A DNA stretch of 32,606 nt. Origin: an uncultured Clostridia bacterium (GTDB lineage Bacteria; Bacillota; Clostridia; Christensenellales; CAG-138). The notes under the pieces are model-generated. The model was not told the origin of the DNA. It did not search any database and saw only the letters and a program-made list of their open reading frames with translations. Of this stretch, positions 9,285 through 17,892 are shown in pieces. Both the position numbers and the translations under genes were made by a program. The stretch covers positions 1 through 32,606 of the forward strand of contig CAMZFO010000005.1 of the NCBI GenBank assembly GCA_947306125.1. Direction: 5' to 3'. Within the stretch, counting starts at the first letter, position 1; the number at the start of each line of letters is the position of its first letter.

Positions 9285-10319
9285 ATGCAAACCATTCATT
9301 TCGCCCTCATGGGGGGCTGTGACGCTTTTGTCGGCGGAGGCGCCGTCCGTCTGCTCGGGCAGGAGGCGGCGAAGGCCTTCACCGGACGCAAGGCCGCACT
9401 GATAACGGACAGCGGAGTGCCCGCGGAGCATATCGCCCTCTGCGAAGCCGAGCTCAAAAAGGCCGGCAAGGAGCCCGTGCGGCTCGTTCTGCCCGCCGGC
9501 GAGCCCAATAAGACGCTTGCCGCCGCCGAAAGCATCTGCTCCTTCCTCTATGAAAACGGCTTCACCCGTTCGGACGGCGCGGTCTGCGCGGGCGGCGGAG
9601 TGCCGCTCGATATCGCGGGCTTCGCGGCGGCGATCTATATGCGCGGCATTGCGTTCGTTTCCGTGCCGACTACGCTTATCGCCCAGACCGACAGCGCCTA
9701 CGGCGGCAAGACGGGCGTCGATTTCCGCGAGGGGAAGAACCTCATAGGCTGCTTCTCCCAGCCCAAGGCGGTCGTCTGCGACACGGACTTCCTGCGCACG
9801 CTTCCCGAAAGGGAGCTCGCCTGCGGCATGGGTGAGGTGATAAAATACGGCGCGACAGCGGAGCCGGAGATATTGAGCAGGGTCTCGCGGGCGATACCCG
9901 ACGACGACACGGTGGCCGAATGCGTGCGCATCAAGCGGCGCTTCGCGGAGGAGGACTTTTACGATACGGGCGTGAGGCGCGTGCTCAATTTCGGGCACAC
10001 GTTCGGTCACGCTTTCGAGGCGGCCTCGGGCTACTCCCTCTCGCACGGGCAGGCGGTGGCTTACGGCATGCTCGCGGCGATAAGGCTCGGGCAGAAGCTC
10101 GGCGCAACGCGCCCCGGAGTTTACGAAGCCGTGCTCTCCGCCATAAAAAGCGCAGGGCTCGGCGCCGATTACGGGGAGCTTTGGGAGGGTGCCAAGGCGC
10201 TCATCCGCCGCGACAAAAAATCGGACGGGAGCGGGATAGCCTTCGTACTGCTCGAAGATCTGGGCAGGCCCGTGATAAGCAGGCTGAGCGTCGATCGCAT
10301 CTTGAATTCAATGAAATAA
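9285..10319 (+). CDS. aroB: 3-dehydroquinate synthase family protein
   Basis: PTTLIAQTDSAYGGKTGVD, GKNLIGCFSQPKAVVCD, LACGMGEVIKYG, LNFGHTFGHAFE, LSHGQAVAYGM; NAD-binding glycine motif is GGGVPLD rather than the usual GGGVVGD. Confidence 0.88.
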   Translation: MQTIHFALMGGCDAFVGGGAVRLLGQEAAKAFTGRKAALITDSGVPAEHIALCEAELKKAGKEPVRLVLPAGEPNKTLAAAESICSFLYENGFTRSDGAVCAGGGVPLDIAGFAAAIYMRGIAFVSVPTTLIAQTDSAYGGKTGVDFREGKNLIGCFSQPKAVVCDTDFLRTLPERELACGMGEVIKYGATAEPEILSRVSRAIPDDDTVAECVRIKRRFAEEDFYDTGVRRVLNFGHTFGHAFEAASGYSLSHGQAVAYGMLAAIRLGQKLGATRPGVYEAVLSAIKSAGLGADYGELWEGAKALIRRDKKSDGSGIAFVLLEDLGRPVISRLSVDRILNSMK

Positions 10320-10325
10320 AAAAAC

Positions 10326-10362
10326 AGCATGGTATCGGAGCTTCTCCGTACCATGCTTTTTT
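10326..10362. terminator. Bidirectional terminator between aroB-like gene and barstar gene
   Basis: AGCATGGTA-N14-TACCATGCT perfect stem flanked by A tract on the left and T tract on the right (U-run on both strands). Confidence 0.85.
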
Positions 10363-10388
10363 TCGTCGTATCCCGGGGCGCCGCGGCT

Positions 10389-10652
10389 TTACTCGATCAC
10401 GACGTTCAAAAACGGGTTCTCTTCCGCGGAGTCGTCGAGCACGTGCCACAGCCTGTCGGCGTAGTCGCCGAGGTTTTTGACCGCCGCGGACCAGTTCTTG
10501 ATCACGAGCGTAGTCGGCTCGAATATCATAGTCAGGCAATCGTGGAGCGCGTCCAGATTGCTTCCCCAATAGTTCTCCTCGCCCAGCACGGAGCGGAGCA
10601 GCGCGTGCGTTTCGTGCTTTGAAACGAATCCCCTTGCGTCAACCGTAAGCAT
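10389..10652 (-). CDS. Barstar-family ribonuclease inhibitor (immunity protein)
   Basis: MLTVDARGFVSKHETHALLRSVLGEENYWGSNLDALHDCLTMIFEPTTLVIKNW...; NLDALxDCLT motif carries the Asp35/Asp39 equivalents of barstar. Confidence 0.9.
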   Translation of the reverse strand: MLTVDARGFVSKHETHALLRSVLGEENYWGSNLDALHDCLTMIFEPTTLVIKNWSAAVKNLGDYADRLWHVLDDSAEENPFLNVVIE

Positions 10653-10672
10653 ATCTTTTCCTTTCCGCTTTA

Positions 10673-11311
10673 TCAGCCCTCGTCGCCGTAGAGGAGGGTG
10701 AAGCTTTCGTAATGGTCGCTCGTGTAGTAGATAAGGCCGTCGTTCGAGAATATTATGCGCTTCGCGCCCCTCGAGCTCTTGCCCTTTGTGCCTATATCGC
10801 ATTCGGTGTACCTTCTGCCCTGCTTGGTGGGAAGAAGCCCCTCGTAATTGCCGAAGTGATCGCCGCCGATGGAGCATCCCGGGGCGTAGGGCTCAAGGCT
10901 GCCGCCGTTCCAGCCGAGCTGGCGCGCCTTGTTTTTGGTGATATAGTTGGAGGGCAGATGCCCGAAAAGATGGATATAGAGCGCGACCTCGTCCTTCGTG
11001 TCGTATTTGCCGTCCTCTCTGACGGGGCAGTCGGTTGGCTTCGGAGTCGGAGCCGCGGTGGGCTTGGGAGTGGGAGTCGGCTTGGGAGTCGGGGTCGGCG
11101 CCTCGGTCGCCTGCTCCGTGGGAGCCTCCGTGGGCTGCTCGGTGGGAGCGAACGTCACAAGATCCGGCACCGACGCCTCCAGCGTGGGCTCGGAGGTGAC
11201 GACCGGAAGATCCTGACCCGGATCCTTCTTGTCTATACAGCCTGCAAGCTGGCAGAACAGCAGCAGCACCGCGGCCAGCAGCGCCGCCTTTTTAAGGATA
11301 CGATCCAGCAT
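10673..11311 (-). CDS. Lipoprotein with Pro/Thr-rich linker and C-terminal barnase-type ribonuclease domain
   Basis: Signal peptide/lipobox LLFCQLAGC; linker TEAPTPTPKPTPTPKPTAAPTPKPT; C-terminus LPSNYITKNKARQLGWNGGSLEPYAPGCSIGGDHFGNYEGLLPTKQGRRYTECDIGTKGKSSRGAKRIIFSNDGLIYYTSDHYESFTLLY aligns with barnase including Lys27, Glu73, Arg83, Arg87 and His102 equivalents. Confidence 0.92.
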   Translation of the reverse strand: MLDRILKKAALLAAVLLLFCQLAGCIDKKDPGQDLPVVTSEPTLEASVPDLVTFAPTEQPTEAPTEQATEAPTPTPKPTPTPKPTAAPTPKPTDCPVREDGKYDTKDEVALYIHLFGHLPSNYITKNKARQLGWNGGSLEPYAPGCSIGGDHFGNYEGLLPTKQGRRYTECDIGTKGKSSRGAKRIIFSNDGLIYYTSDHYESFTLLYGDEG

Positions 11312-11321
11312 TTTTCCTCCT

Positions 11322-13457
11322 TTAATAGGGCAGTTCGTTCAAAACGGAAATGAGAGTGGCGCGGGTCGCCGCGTCGAGCGCTCCCGTGGGAGTAAGGCCG
11401 TAGCCGCTCTGGAACCACTTGAGCTTATTCATGGTATTGTTCCCGAAATAGCCGGAGAATACGATATCCTCGCCGAGCTTGCGGAGCGCCGCCTGCAGCC
11501 AGCAAACGTCCGCGCCGCTGTCGCCGGGGCGCAAAGTCCTCGCGGGAACGGGATAATTGGAAGGATCGAGGGGATCGACTCCGCCGGAGGGAGCGAGCCC
11601 CGCGCCCCTTGTAAGGCACCTTAAGCAGATGAAGGTATTGGGCCCGAATATGCCCGTCTTCGTGAGCTGATACTCCGCCTGGAAGCTCCTGACGCTCTCC
11701 TTGAGCGCGCTGCCGTAATAGCCCGTGACGGATACGCTGCCGTCAAGGGCGTGCAGCACCGCCTGAAGCCATTTCACGTCCTCGCCGGAAGCGCCGGGCT
11801 CCATAGCCCTCTGCGGGGTCATATAGCGCGAGGGCGCGTAGGTCCCGCTTGCGGGGAAGCTCATATCCATGCCGCGCAGGAAGGCCCTTATGCAGTTCCT
11901 CGTGGTCTTATCGCAGACGCCGTCGGGCTCGAGCCCCTGCGCCTGCTGGAACCTCTGCACGGCGGCCTTTGTCGCCCTGCCGAAATAGCCCGAAAGGACT
12001 ATATCCTCGCCCATCTTCCTCAGCGCCGCCTGCAGCCAGCAGACGTCGTCGCCCTGATCGTTGAGCTTCAGCGTCCTCATGGGTACGGGAAAATACGAAA
12101 GCTCGTCGCCGGAGGGCGCGGGAGTCGCCGTGGGAGCTGCGGTGGGAGCCGCAGTGGGCGCGGCGGTCGGAGCCGAGGTCGGAGCGGCCGTAGGCGATGC
12201 GGTAGGCGCTGCGGTAGGCGCCGCGGTAGGCGCGGCCGTGGGAGCCGGAGTGGGCGGAGCGGGATAGCTTACCTGCACGTCGGAGCCGACGGCGCGGGCA
12301 AGGCCGTTCACGGTCGCGGCGTCGCATACGCCCGTCCCCTCAAGGCCCATAGTGAGCTGCATAAGACGCACGTATTTGGTCGTCAGCTCGCCGTAATAGC
12401 CCGAGATATCCAGCACGAAGCCGAGGCGCCTCAATACCGCCTGCACCCATTTCACGCCGCCGCCCTCGGAACCGAGTGCGAGATTGCTCTCCGGCGCGGG
12501 ATAAACGCTCTCGCTCTGCGGTATGCGGTCCTTTTCGCGCAGGGTGGAAAGCATCTCCTCAAGGCTGAGCGCGCCGAAATTGCCGGTCTGCGAAATGCCG
12601 TGATTCTCCTGGAACCTCAGCACGCAGCGCTTCGTTTCCTCGCCGAAAACGCCGTCCACGGGGGCCGCGTAGCCCAGATGGAAGAGCGCGTTCTGCATCC
12701 AGCAGACTTCCTCGCCGGTATCGCCCTCGCGGAGCGTCCTGTCCGGCACGGGATACTTCAGGATATCGAACGAGCGGGCGTCGGCGTCCCCGTAATTGGG
12801 CGCGCCGTAGCCCCTTATGATATGGTTTTCAAGCGTGTGGCGGCGGATACAGACGCGGTGGTCCATATTGCCCTCTATGGAGATTATGAAGCCGTTCTCA
12901 ACGTAAGCTATGACGCCGACGTGGCTCCACTTTTCGCCTGTACCGGAAAAATCGTAGAATATGAGATCGCCGCTCTTGGGATGGTAAGTCCCGGCGGGGC
13001 GGTACGCGATATTATTGAAATGATAGGGATTATAGCTGATCCTCGCATAGCAGGAGTTGTCGACTATGGACTCGGGCACCTGCGCCGCCCTTGCCGCCCA
13101 CGAAACGAACATGGCGCACCAGGGGGAATAGAGCCCGTCCCTGCCCAAAACGTCCGTGCCGTACCAGAAGCCATATTCGGCGTAATCGCGGTATCCCTCG
13201 GGGTTTTCGCCGCCGAGGTCCTCAAACCCGTTGCCCTCGTGATAGCCCACCTGAGATATGCAGACGTTCACGTAATCCCGCCTGTAATTCCCCGAAAGCT
13301 GCATTTCGGAGAGGTTGCGGTAATATAAGCCTCCCCTGTAGGGCTCGGAGGTGGTGTAACCGGGTTCGACGTTGGGATCCATCGCGCTCGTCGCGTGCAT
13401 CAAAGCGGCCGGAAAGACGACCGCAAGCACAAGAGCTATGACCTTCTTGATCTTCAT
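11322..13457 (-). CDS. Exported CHAP-domain (amidase/endopeptidase-like) protein with five PG-binding repeats
   Basis: N-terminal signal sequence MKIKKVIALVLAVVFPAALMHATSA; CHAP-like WCAMFVSWAARAAQVP (Cys) and WSHVGVIAYVENGFIISIEGN (His/Asn); five PF01471-like repeats (..GDDVCWLQAALRKMG..GYFG..TKAAVQRFQQAQGL..DG..); PTAAPTAAPT linker. Alternative GTG start at 13469. Confidence 0.9.
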   Translation of the reverse strand: MKIKKVIALVLAVVFPAALMHATSAMDPNVEPGYTTSEPYRGGLYYRNLSEMQLSGNYRRDYVNVCISQVGYHEGNGFEDLGGENPEGYRDYAEYGFWYGTDVLGRDGLYSPWCAMFVSWAARAAQVPESIVDNSCYARISYNPYHFNNIAYRPAGTYHPKSGDLIFYDFSGTGEKWSHVGVIAYVENGFIISIEGNMDHRVCIRRHTLENHIIRGYGAPNYGDADARSFDILKYPVPDRTLREGDTGEEVCWMQNALFHLGYAAPVDGVFGEETKRCVLRFQENHGISQTGNFGALSLEEMLSTLREKDRIPQSESVYPAPESNLALGSEGGGVKWVQAVLRRLGFVLDISGYYGELTTKYVRLMQLTMGLEGTGVCDAATVNGLARAVGSDVQVSYPAPPTPAPTAAPTAAPTAAPTASPTAAPTSAPTAAPTAAPTAAPTATPAPSGDELSYFPVPMRTLKLNDQGDDVCWLQAALRKMGEDIVLSGYFGRATKAAVQRFQQAQGLEPDGVCDKTTRNCIRAFLRGMDMSFPASGTYAPSRYMTPQRAMEPGASGEDVKWLQAVLHALDGSVSVTGYYGSALKESVRSFQAEYQLTKTGIFGPNTFICLRCLTRGAGLAPSGGVDPLDPSNYPVPARTLRPGDSGADVCWLQAALRKLGEDIVFSGYFGNNTMNKLKWFQSGYGLTPTGALDAATRATLISVLNELPY
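12117..12265. repeat. In-frame low-complexity repeat encoding a (P-T-A-A)n linker
   Basis: Repeats of the type GGAGC(C/T)GCGGTGGGAGCCGC on + strand, encoding PTAAPTAAPTAAPTASPTAAPTSAPT on minus strand. Confidence 0.85.
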
Positions 13458-13487
13458 ATTCCCAAACACCTACGAAATCAATTTTAA

Positions 13488-15269
13488 TTATCCCAGGCCC
13501 AGCCTGCTTTTGATCGCCCTTACCGTCGCAGGCCCGCATTTGCCGTCCACGGCGAGGCCGTTCGAGCCCTGGAACGCCTTCACCTTCTCCTCTGTTACCG
13601 TGCCGAAATAGCCCGTTACCGGAATGGAATAGCCGAGCCTCGCAAGATTAGACTGCAGCCACTTCACGTCGTTCCCTTCAAGGCCCTTTTTCAATACCCT
13701 CGTGGGCTCGGGGTACTGCTGCGTGCTCCCGCCGGAGCCGGAGCCGGAGCCCGAACCGGAGCCGGAGCCTATCGCGGCCTGGAGCTTTGCCCTCGTGGCG
13801 GGGCCGACGAGCCCGTCGGCGGTGAGCCCGTGCGAGCTCTGGAACGAGAGCACGGCGCTGTGGGTATTATTGCCAAAATAGCCCGTGATATTGAACGAGC
13901 CGCCGAGCCTCTTCAAGACCGCCTGCAGCCACTTCACGTCGTCGCCGGACATGCCCTTTTTGAGCGTCCTCGTGGGCACGGGGTAATCCGAGGGGTTCGA
14001 GCTTGAACCGGAGCCGGAGCCCGAACCGGAGCCCGAACCGGAGCCCGAACCGCCTATGGCGGCTATGAGCTTCGCCCTCGTGGCGGGGCCGACTATGCCG
14101 TCCTGCTCGAGCTTATACTTTTTCTGCGCCCAGATGACCTTCGATCTGGTCAGATCGCCGAAATCGCCGTCTATCGTGATGGCCGCGCCGACCTTCTTGA
14201 GCGCCGCCTGCAGCCACTTGACGTCCTCGCCGTTCATGCCCTTTTTGAGCGTCCTCGTGGGGACGGGATAATTGGAAGGATCCTCGCTGCTTGCCGGGCC
14301 CACGGCGAGCGCGGAGCGCAGCTTGTTGATCGTATTGGGGCCGCAGACGCCTGTGCCGACCATGCCGTTATCGAGCTGGAATTTCTTTATCTGGCGGGCG
14401 GTATTCGCGCCGTAGGAGCCGTCTATCGGGCTGGCATACCCAAGGCGCAGGAGCACGGCCTGCACCCATTTGACGTCTTCCCCAGCGTAGCCCTGATCGA
14501 GCGCCCTCGTGGGCACGGGGTAATTACCGGGGCTCACCGCGGATGCGACGGCGTTGGTATAGGCGGGAGCGCCGTAGCCCTGTATCTCGCTGTCGTAAAT
14601 GCTTATGTCGCGTATGAGCACCTGCTCCGAGGCGTTCCCCTCTATCGTGAATACCCTGTCGTTCCAGACGAAGGCGACTATGCCGACGTGATCCCAGTCC
14701 CTGCCGTTGCCCGCCCAGTCATAGAATATGAGGTCGCCGGACTTGGGCATATAGCTCCCGCTGGGATGATAGGCCACGTTGAAGTAATAATGATTGGAGC
14801 CCGCATGCGCATAGCAGGCGTTGTTGATGGCGGTTTTGGGGACCTGCGCGACCCTTGCCGACCATGCGACGAACATCGCGCACCATTCGTTGAAGAAGCC
14901 GGAATCGTTGCCCAATACGTAATGCCCGTACCAATAGCCATATTCGGTATAGTTGGTCGAGCCGTTTATATTGGAGCCGTCGAGCTGGCTGACGGAATTG
15001 CCCTCGTGATAGCCGACCTGGGTCAGCGCGACGTTGATGAGGTCGAGGCGCTGATTGCCGGTGAGCCGGAGCTCGCGGAGATTGTTATAATAGACGCAGC
15101 CGCCGTAATAGCCGCTGGTGGAGTAGCCGAAGGAAGCCCTCGTCCCGTAACCGCCCTCGGATGAAGCCTCCGCCGATAAGCCGGGCGCCTGAGGCTGACC
15201 CGAAACAGGGGATGCGGCAAGCCCCAGAACGATCATGAAAGCTATTATTAACGAAGTGATACGGCGCAT
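13488..15269 (-). CDS. Exported CHAP-domain protein with four PG-binding repeats and Gly-Ser linkers (paralogue of neighbour)
   Basis: Signal peptide; WCAMFVAWSARVAQVP and WDHVGIVAFVWNDRVFTIEGN; four YPVPTRTLKKGMxGxDVKWLQ...GYFG...DGxxGPATRAKL repeats separated by (GS)n linkers. Confidence 0.9.
   Translation of the reverse strand: MRRITSLIIAFMIVLGLAASPVSGQPQAPGLSAEASSEGGYGTRASFGYSTSGYYGGCVYYNNLRELRLTGNQRLDLINVALTQVGYHEGNSVSQLDGSNINGSTNYTEYGYWYGHYVLGNDSGFFNEWCAMFVAWSARVAQVPKTAINNACYAHAGSNHYYFNVAYHPSGSYMPKSGDLIFYDWAGNGRDWDHVGIVAFVWNDRVFTIEGNASEQVLIRDISIYDSEIQGYGAPAYTNAVASAVSPGNYPVPTRALDQGYAGEDVKWVQAVLLRLGYASPIDGSYGANTARQIKKFQLDNGMVGTGVCGPNTINKLRSALAVGPASSEDPSNYPVPTRTLKKGMNGEDVKWLQAALKKVGAAITIDGDFGDLTRSKVIWAQKKYKLEQDGIVGPATRAKLIAAIGGSGSGSGSGSGSGSGSSSNPSDYPVPTRTLKKGMSGDDVKWLQAVLKRLGGSFNITGYFGNNTHSAVLSFQSSHGLTADGLVGPATRAKLQAAIGSGSGSGSGSGSGGSTQQYPEPTRVLKKGLEGNDVKWLQSNLARLGYSIPVTGYFGTVTEEKVKAFQGSNGLAVDGKCGPATVRAIKSRLGLG
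13731..13770. repeat. Gly-Ser dipeptide coding repeat (linker between PG-binding repeats 3 and 4)
   Basis: Iterated GAGCCG/GAACCG hexamers encoding GSGSGSGSGSG on minus strand. Confidence 0.8.
14005..14052. repeat. Gly-Ser dipeptide coding repeat (linker between PG-binding repeats 2 and 3)
   Basis: Iterated GAACCGGAGCCGGAGCC units encoding GSGSGSGSGSGSGSS on minus strand. Confidence 0.8.
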
Positions 15270-15342
15270 GGCTGACCTCTCTTGTTTGTCCCGCTGCAGC
15301 GGAACTGCGGAAACACTTCCACATTTTATTACTTACGCTTAT

Positions 15343-15371
15343 ATTGTATCATCAGCGGGCGCAAAGGACAA
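15343..15371 (-). promoter_or_regulatory. Sigma-A-like promoter of the CHAP-CHAP-barnase-barstar operon
   Basis: Minus strand TTGTCC-N17-TACAAT upstream of ATG at 15269. Confidence 0.65.
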
Positions 15372-15478
15372 CCGCGCAAGGGCAATATATTGTTAAAAAA
15401 GCGTGAATTTCGCCGCCTCTTACCCACTCCCTTGTGTTTTTGCCCCCGCGCCCGGGGCCTCATATTCGCCGTTTTGTA

Positions 15479-15507
15479 TTGACACGGCTCGGTTTGCAGT
15501 ATATAAT
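15479..15507 (+). promoter_or_regulatory. Sigma-A promoter of the galactoside operon
   Basis: TTGACA-N17-TATAAT (perfect consensus hexamers) upstream of ATG at 15535. Confidence 0.9.
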
Positions 15508-15534
15508 AGGTAAAAACCCTTTGCGGAGGACAGC

Positions 15535-17868
15535 ATGGTCAATATCAGCAGCGGATGGGAGTTTGTAAAGGACCCCTCCGAAGGTTTCTTCAAGGGCGGC
15601 AGCGAGGGCGCGGAAGGCGTCGAGTCCGTCCGTCTGCCTCATACCGCCGGCTCCGTGCCCATGCACTATGCCGCGCCCGAGGATTATACGGGCGTTTTCG
15701 GCTATCGCAGGAGCATTTTCATCCCCGACAAAACAAAGCGATATTTTATTAGGTTCGACGGCGCCGCGCACGCTGCCGTTCTTTATATCAACGGCCGTGA
15801 AGCCGCCTCCCATTACTGCGGTTATACCGCGTTCCGCGCGGAGATAACCGATCTCGTGCACGAGGGGGAAAATCTCGCCGCGGTCAGGCTCGACGCCACC
15901 GAGCGTCCGGACGTTCCCCCCTTCGGATTCGTTATGGATTATCTGGGCTACGGCGGCCTTTACCGCGAGGCATGGCTCGAGGAAAGGAACCCCGAGCATA
16001 TAGAGGACATATTCGTTTACGGCGACGAGAAAGGGCTCTTGAGGGGCTCCGTTAAGGCGACCTGCGGGTTTTCTTCCGCCCGCTGCCGCGTTATGGACGG
16101 CGAAAGGGTGCATTGGGAATTCACGGTAAAGCACGGCGAATTCGAAGAGGGCGTGCCGGGCGTTCTCCCGTGGTCGCCGGAAAGCCCGAAGCTCTACCGC
16201 TTTGAGGCGGCGATATTCGACGAGAGCGGCGCTGAGCTCGATACCGCGTCCGTCAGGTTCGGCTTCCGCAGGGCCGCGTTCAAGTCCGACGGCTTCTATC
16301 TCAACGGCAAGCGCTGCTTCATGCGGGGCCTTGACAGGCATCAGTGCTGGCCCTATATAGGCTATGCCGCCCCCGCCTCGCTGCAGCGCGAGGACGCGAG
16401 GATACTGAAGGAGGAGCTCGCCTGCAGCGCCGTACGCACCTCTCACTACCCGCAGAGCCAAAGCTTCATAGACGCCTGCGACGAGCTGGGGCTGCTCGTT
16501 TTCACCGAGATACCCGGTTGGCAGCACATAGGCGACGAGGATTGGAAGCAGCGCTCGATAGAGAACGTGCGCGAGATGGTGATGCAGTACCGCAACCATC
16601 CCTCGATAGTGCTCTGGGGCGTGCGCATAAACGAGAGCCGCGACGACGACGGCTTCTATTCCCGCACGAACGCGCTGGCGCACGAGCTCGACCCTTCGAG
16701 GGCGACGAGTGGAGTGCGCTTCATGGAGCAAAGCAGCCTTTTGGAGGACGTTTACGCCTACAACGATTTTTCGCATCACGGGGACAACGGCGGCTGCAGG
16801 CCTAAAAAGGCCGTGACGCCCGACATGGATAAGGCGCTGCTCATCTCCGAGCATAACGGGCATATGTTCCCCACCAAGTCCTTCGACAACGCGAAGAGGC
16901 GGCAGGAGCACGCGCTCAGGCACGCCAAGGTGCTGCACGACGCTTACGAAACGGGCGAGCACGCCGGCTGCTTCGGCTGGTGTATGTTCGATTACGCCAC
17001 CCACAGGGAGTTCGGCTCCGGCGACCGCATCTGCTATCACGGCGTAATGGACGCCTTCCGCAATCCCAAGCTCGCGGCGGCGGTCTATTCAAGCCAGGGC
17101 GATGACAAGCCCGTGCTCGAGATAGGCTCGCCGATGGAGATAGGCGATTACAACGCGAGCAATATAGGCCCGGTCTATATGTTCACCAACGCCGATGAGG
17201 TGGAGCTTTACAGGAACAGCCGCTTCGTCGCCTCATTCAGGCCGGAGGAGTCCGCCATGCCCCATCCGCCCATAGAGCTTTCGGATATAGTCGGCGAGCT
17301 CCTCGGCGCCGACGAGGGCTATACAGGCGGCAAGGAGAAGGCGGTGCGCGAGTGCATAAACGCAATGGCCAAGTACGGCTATGACGATATCCCGCTGAAA
17401 TACAAGCTCAAGCTCGGCGAATGCGTGCTGAGGTACGGCATGACCCCCGAGGACGGCAGGCGGCTTTACGGCAAATACGTCGGCAACTGGGGCGACACCG
17501 TGACCGAATGGCGCTTCGAAGCGAAAAAGGGCGGGCGGACGGTCGCCTCTTGCGTGAAGCGTCCCTCGCGGAAGCTGCATATAGAAGCGCTCGCCTCGCA
17601 GACCGAGCTTCACGAGGGGGATACCTACGATATGGCCGCCGTGCGCATACGCGTGCTCGACGAGAACGGCTCCCCCGCGCCCTATGCGCAGCTCCCCGTC
17701 AGGCTCTCGCTTTCGGGCTGCGCCGAGCTCGTCGGCCCCGATATCGTGACCGCCGAGGGCGGCATGTGCGGCTGCTATATTCGCACGGTCGGAACGAGGG
17801 GCGGCGCAAGCCTGACCGTATCGTGCGCTCAGACCGATCCCGTTGTTATTGATTTTATAATAAAATGA
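15535..17868 (+). CDS. Glycoside hydrolase family 2 (beta-galactosidase-like)
   Basis: GH2 architecture; acid/base region HPSIVLWGVRINESRD, nucleophile region KALLISEHNGHMFPTKSFDN; CMRGLDRHQCWPYIG motif. Confidence 0.9.
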   Translation: MVNISSGWEFVKDPSEGFFKGGSEGAEGVESVRLPHTAGSVPMHYAAPEDYTGVFGYRRSIFIPDKTKRYFIRFDGAAHAAVLYINGREAASHYCGYTAFRAEITDLVHEGENLAAVRLDATERPDVPPFGFVMDYLGYGGLYREAWLEERNPEHIEDIFVYGDEKGLLRGSVKATCGFSSARCRVMDGERVHWEFTVKHGEFEEGVPGVLPWSPESPKLYRFEAAIFDESGAELDTASVRFGFRRAAFKSDGFYLNGKRCFMRGLDRHQCWPYIGYAAPASLQREDARILKEELACSAVRTSHYPQSQSFIDACDELGLLVFTEIPGWQHIGDEDWKQRSIENVREMVMQYRNHPSIVLWGVRINESRDDDGFYSRTNALAHELDPSRATSGVRFMEQSSLLEDVYAYNDFSHHGDNGGCRPKKAVTPDMDKALLISEHNGHMFPTKSFDNAKRRQEHALRHAKVLHDAYETGEHAGCFGWCMFDYATHREFGSGDRICYHGVMDAFRNPKLAAAVYSSQGDDKPVLEIGSPMEIGDYNASNIGPVYMFTNADEVELYRNSRFVASFRPEESAMPHPPIELSDIVGELLGADEGYTGGKEKAVRECINAMAKYGYDDIPLKYKLKLGECVLRYGMTPEDGRRLYGKYVGNWGDTVTEWRFEAKKGGRTVASCVKRPSRKLHIEALASQTELHEGDTYDMAAVRIRVLDENGSPAPYAQLPVRLSLSGCAELVGPDIVTAEGGMCGCYIRTVGTRGGASLTVSCAQTDPVVIDFIIK

Positions 17869-17892
17869 GGAATCATTAAAGGAGGAACCAAC

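Noticed and set aside
12117-12265. Short regular repeats that could suggest a CRISPR or minisatellite
   Set aside because: Repeats are in frame, without unique spacers, and encode a PTAA linker between PG-binding domains; same reasoning for the GS repeats at 13731-13770 and 14005-14052.
11751-13328. Plus-strand 525-aa ORF antisense to the CHAP/PG-binding gene
   Set aside because: Contains RGSRRGSCGGSRSGRGGRSRGRSG low complexity from the complementary strand of the PTAA linker; no RBS or domain support.
15460-17040. Minus-strand 526-aa ORF antisense to GH2
   Set aside because: Antisense shadow of a clear GH2 gene with intact catalytic motifs.
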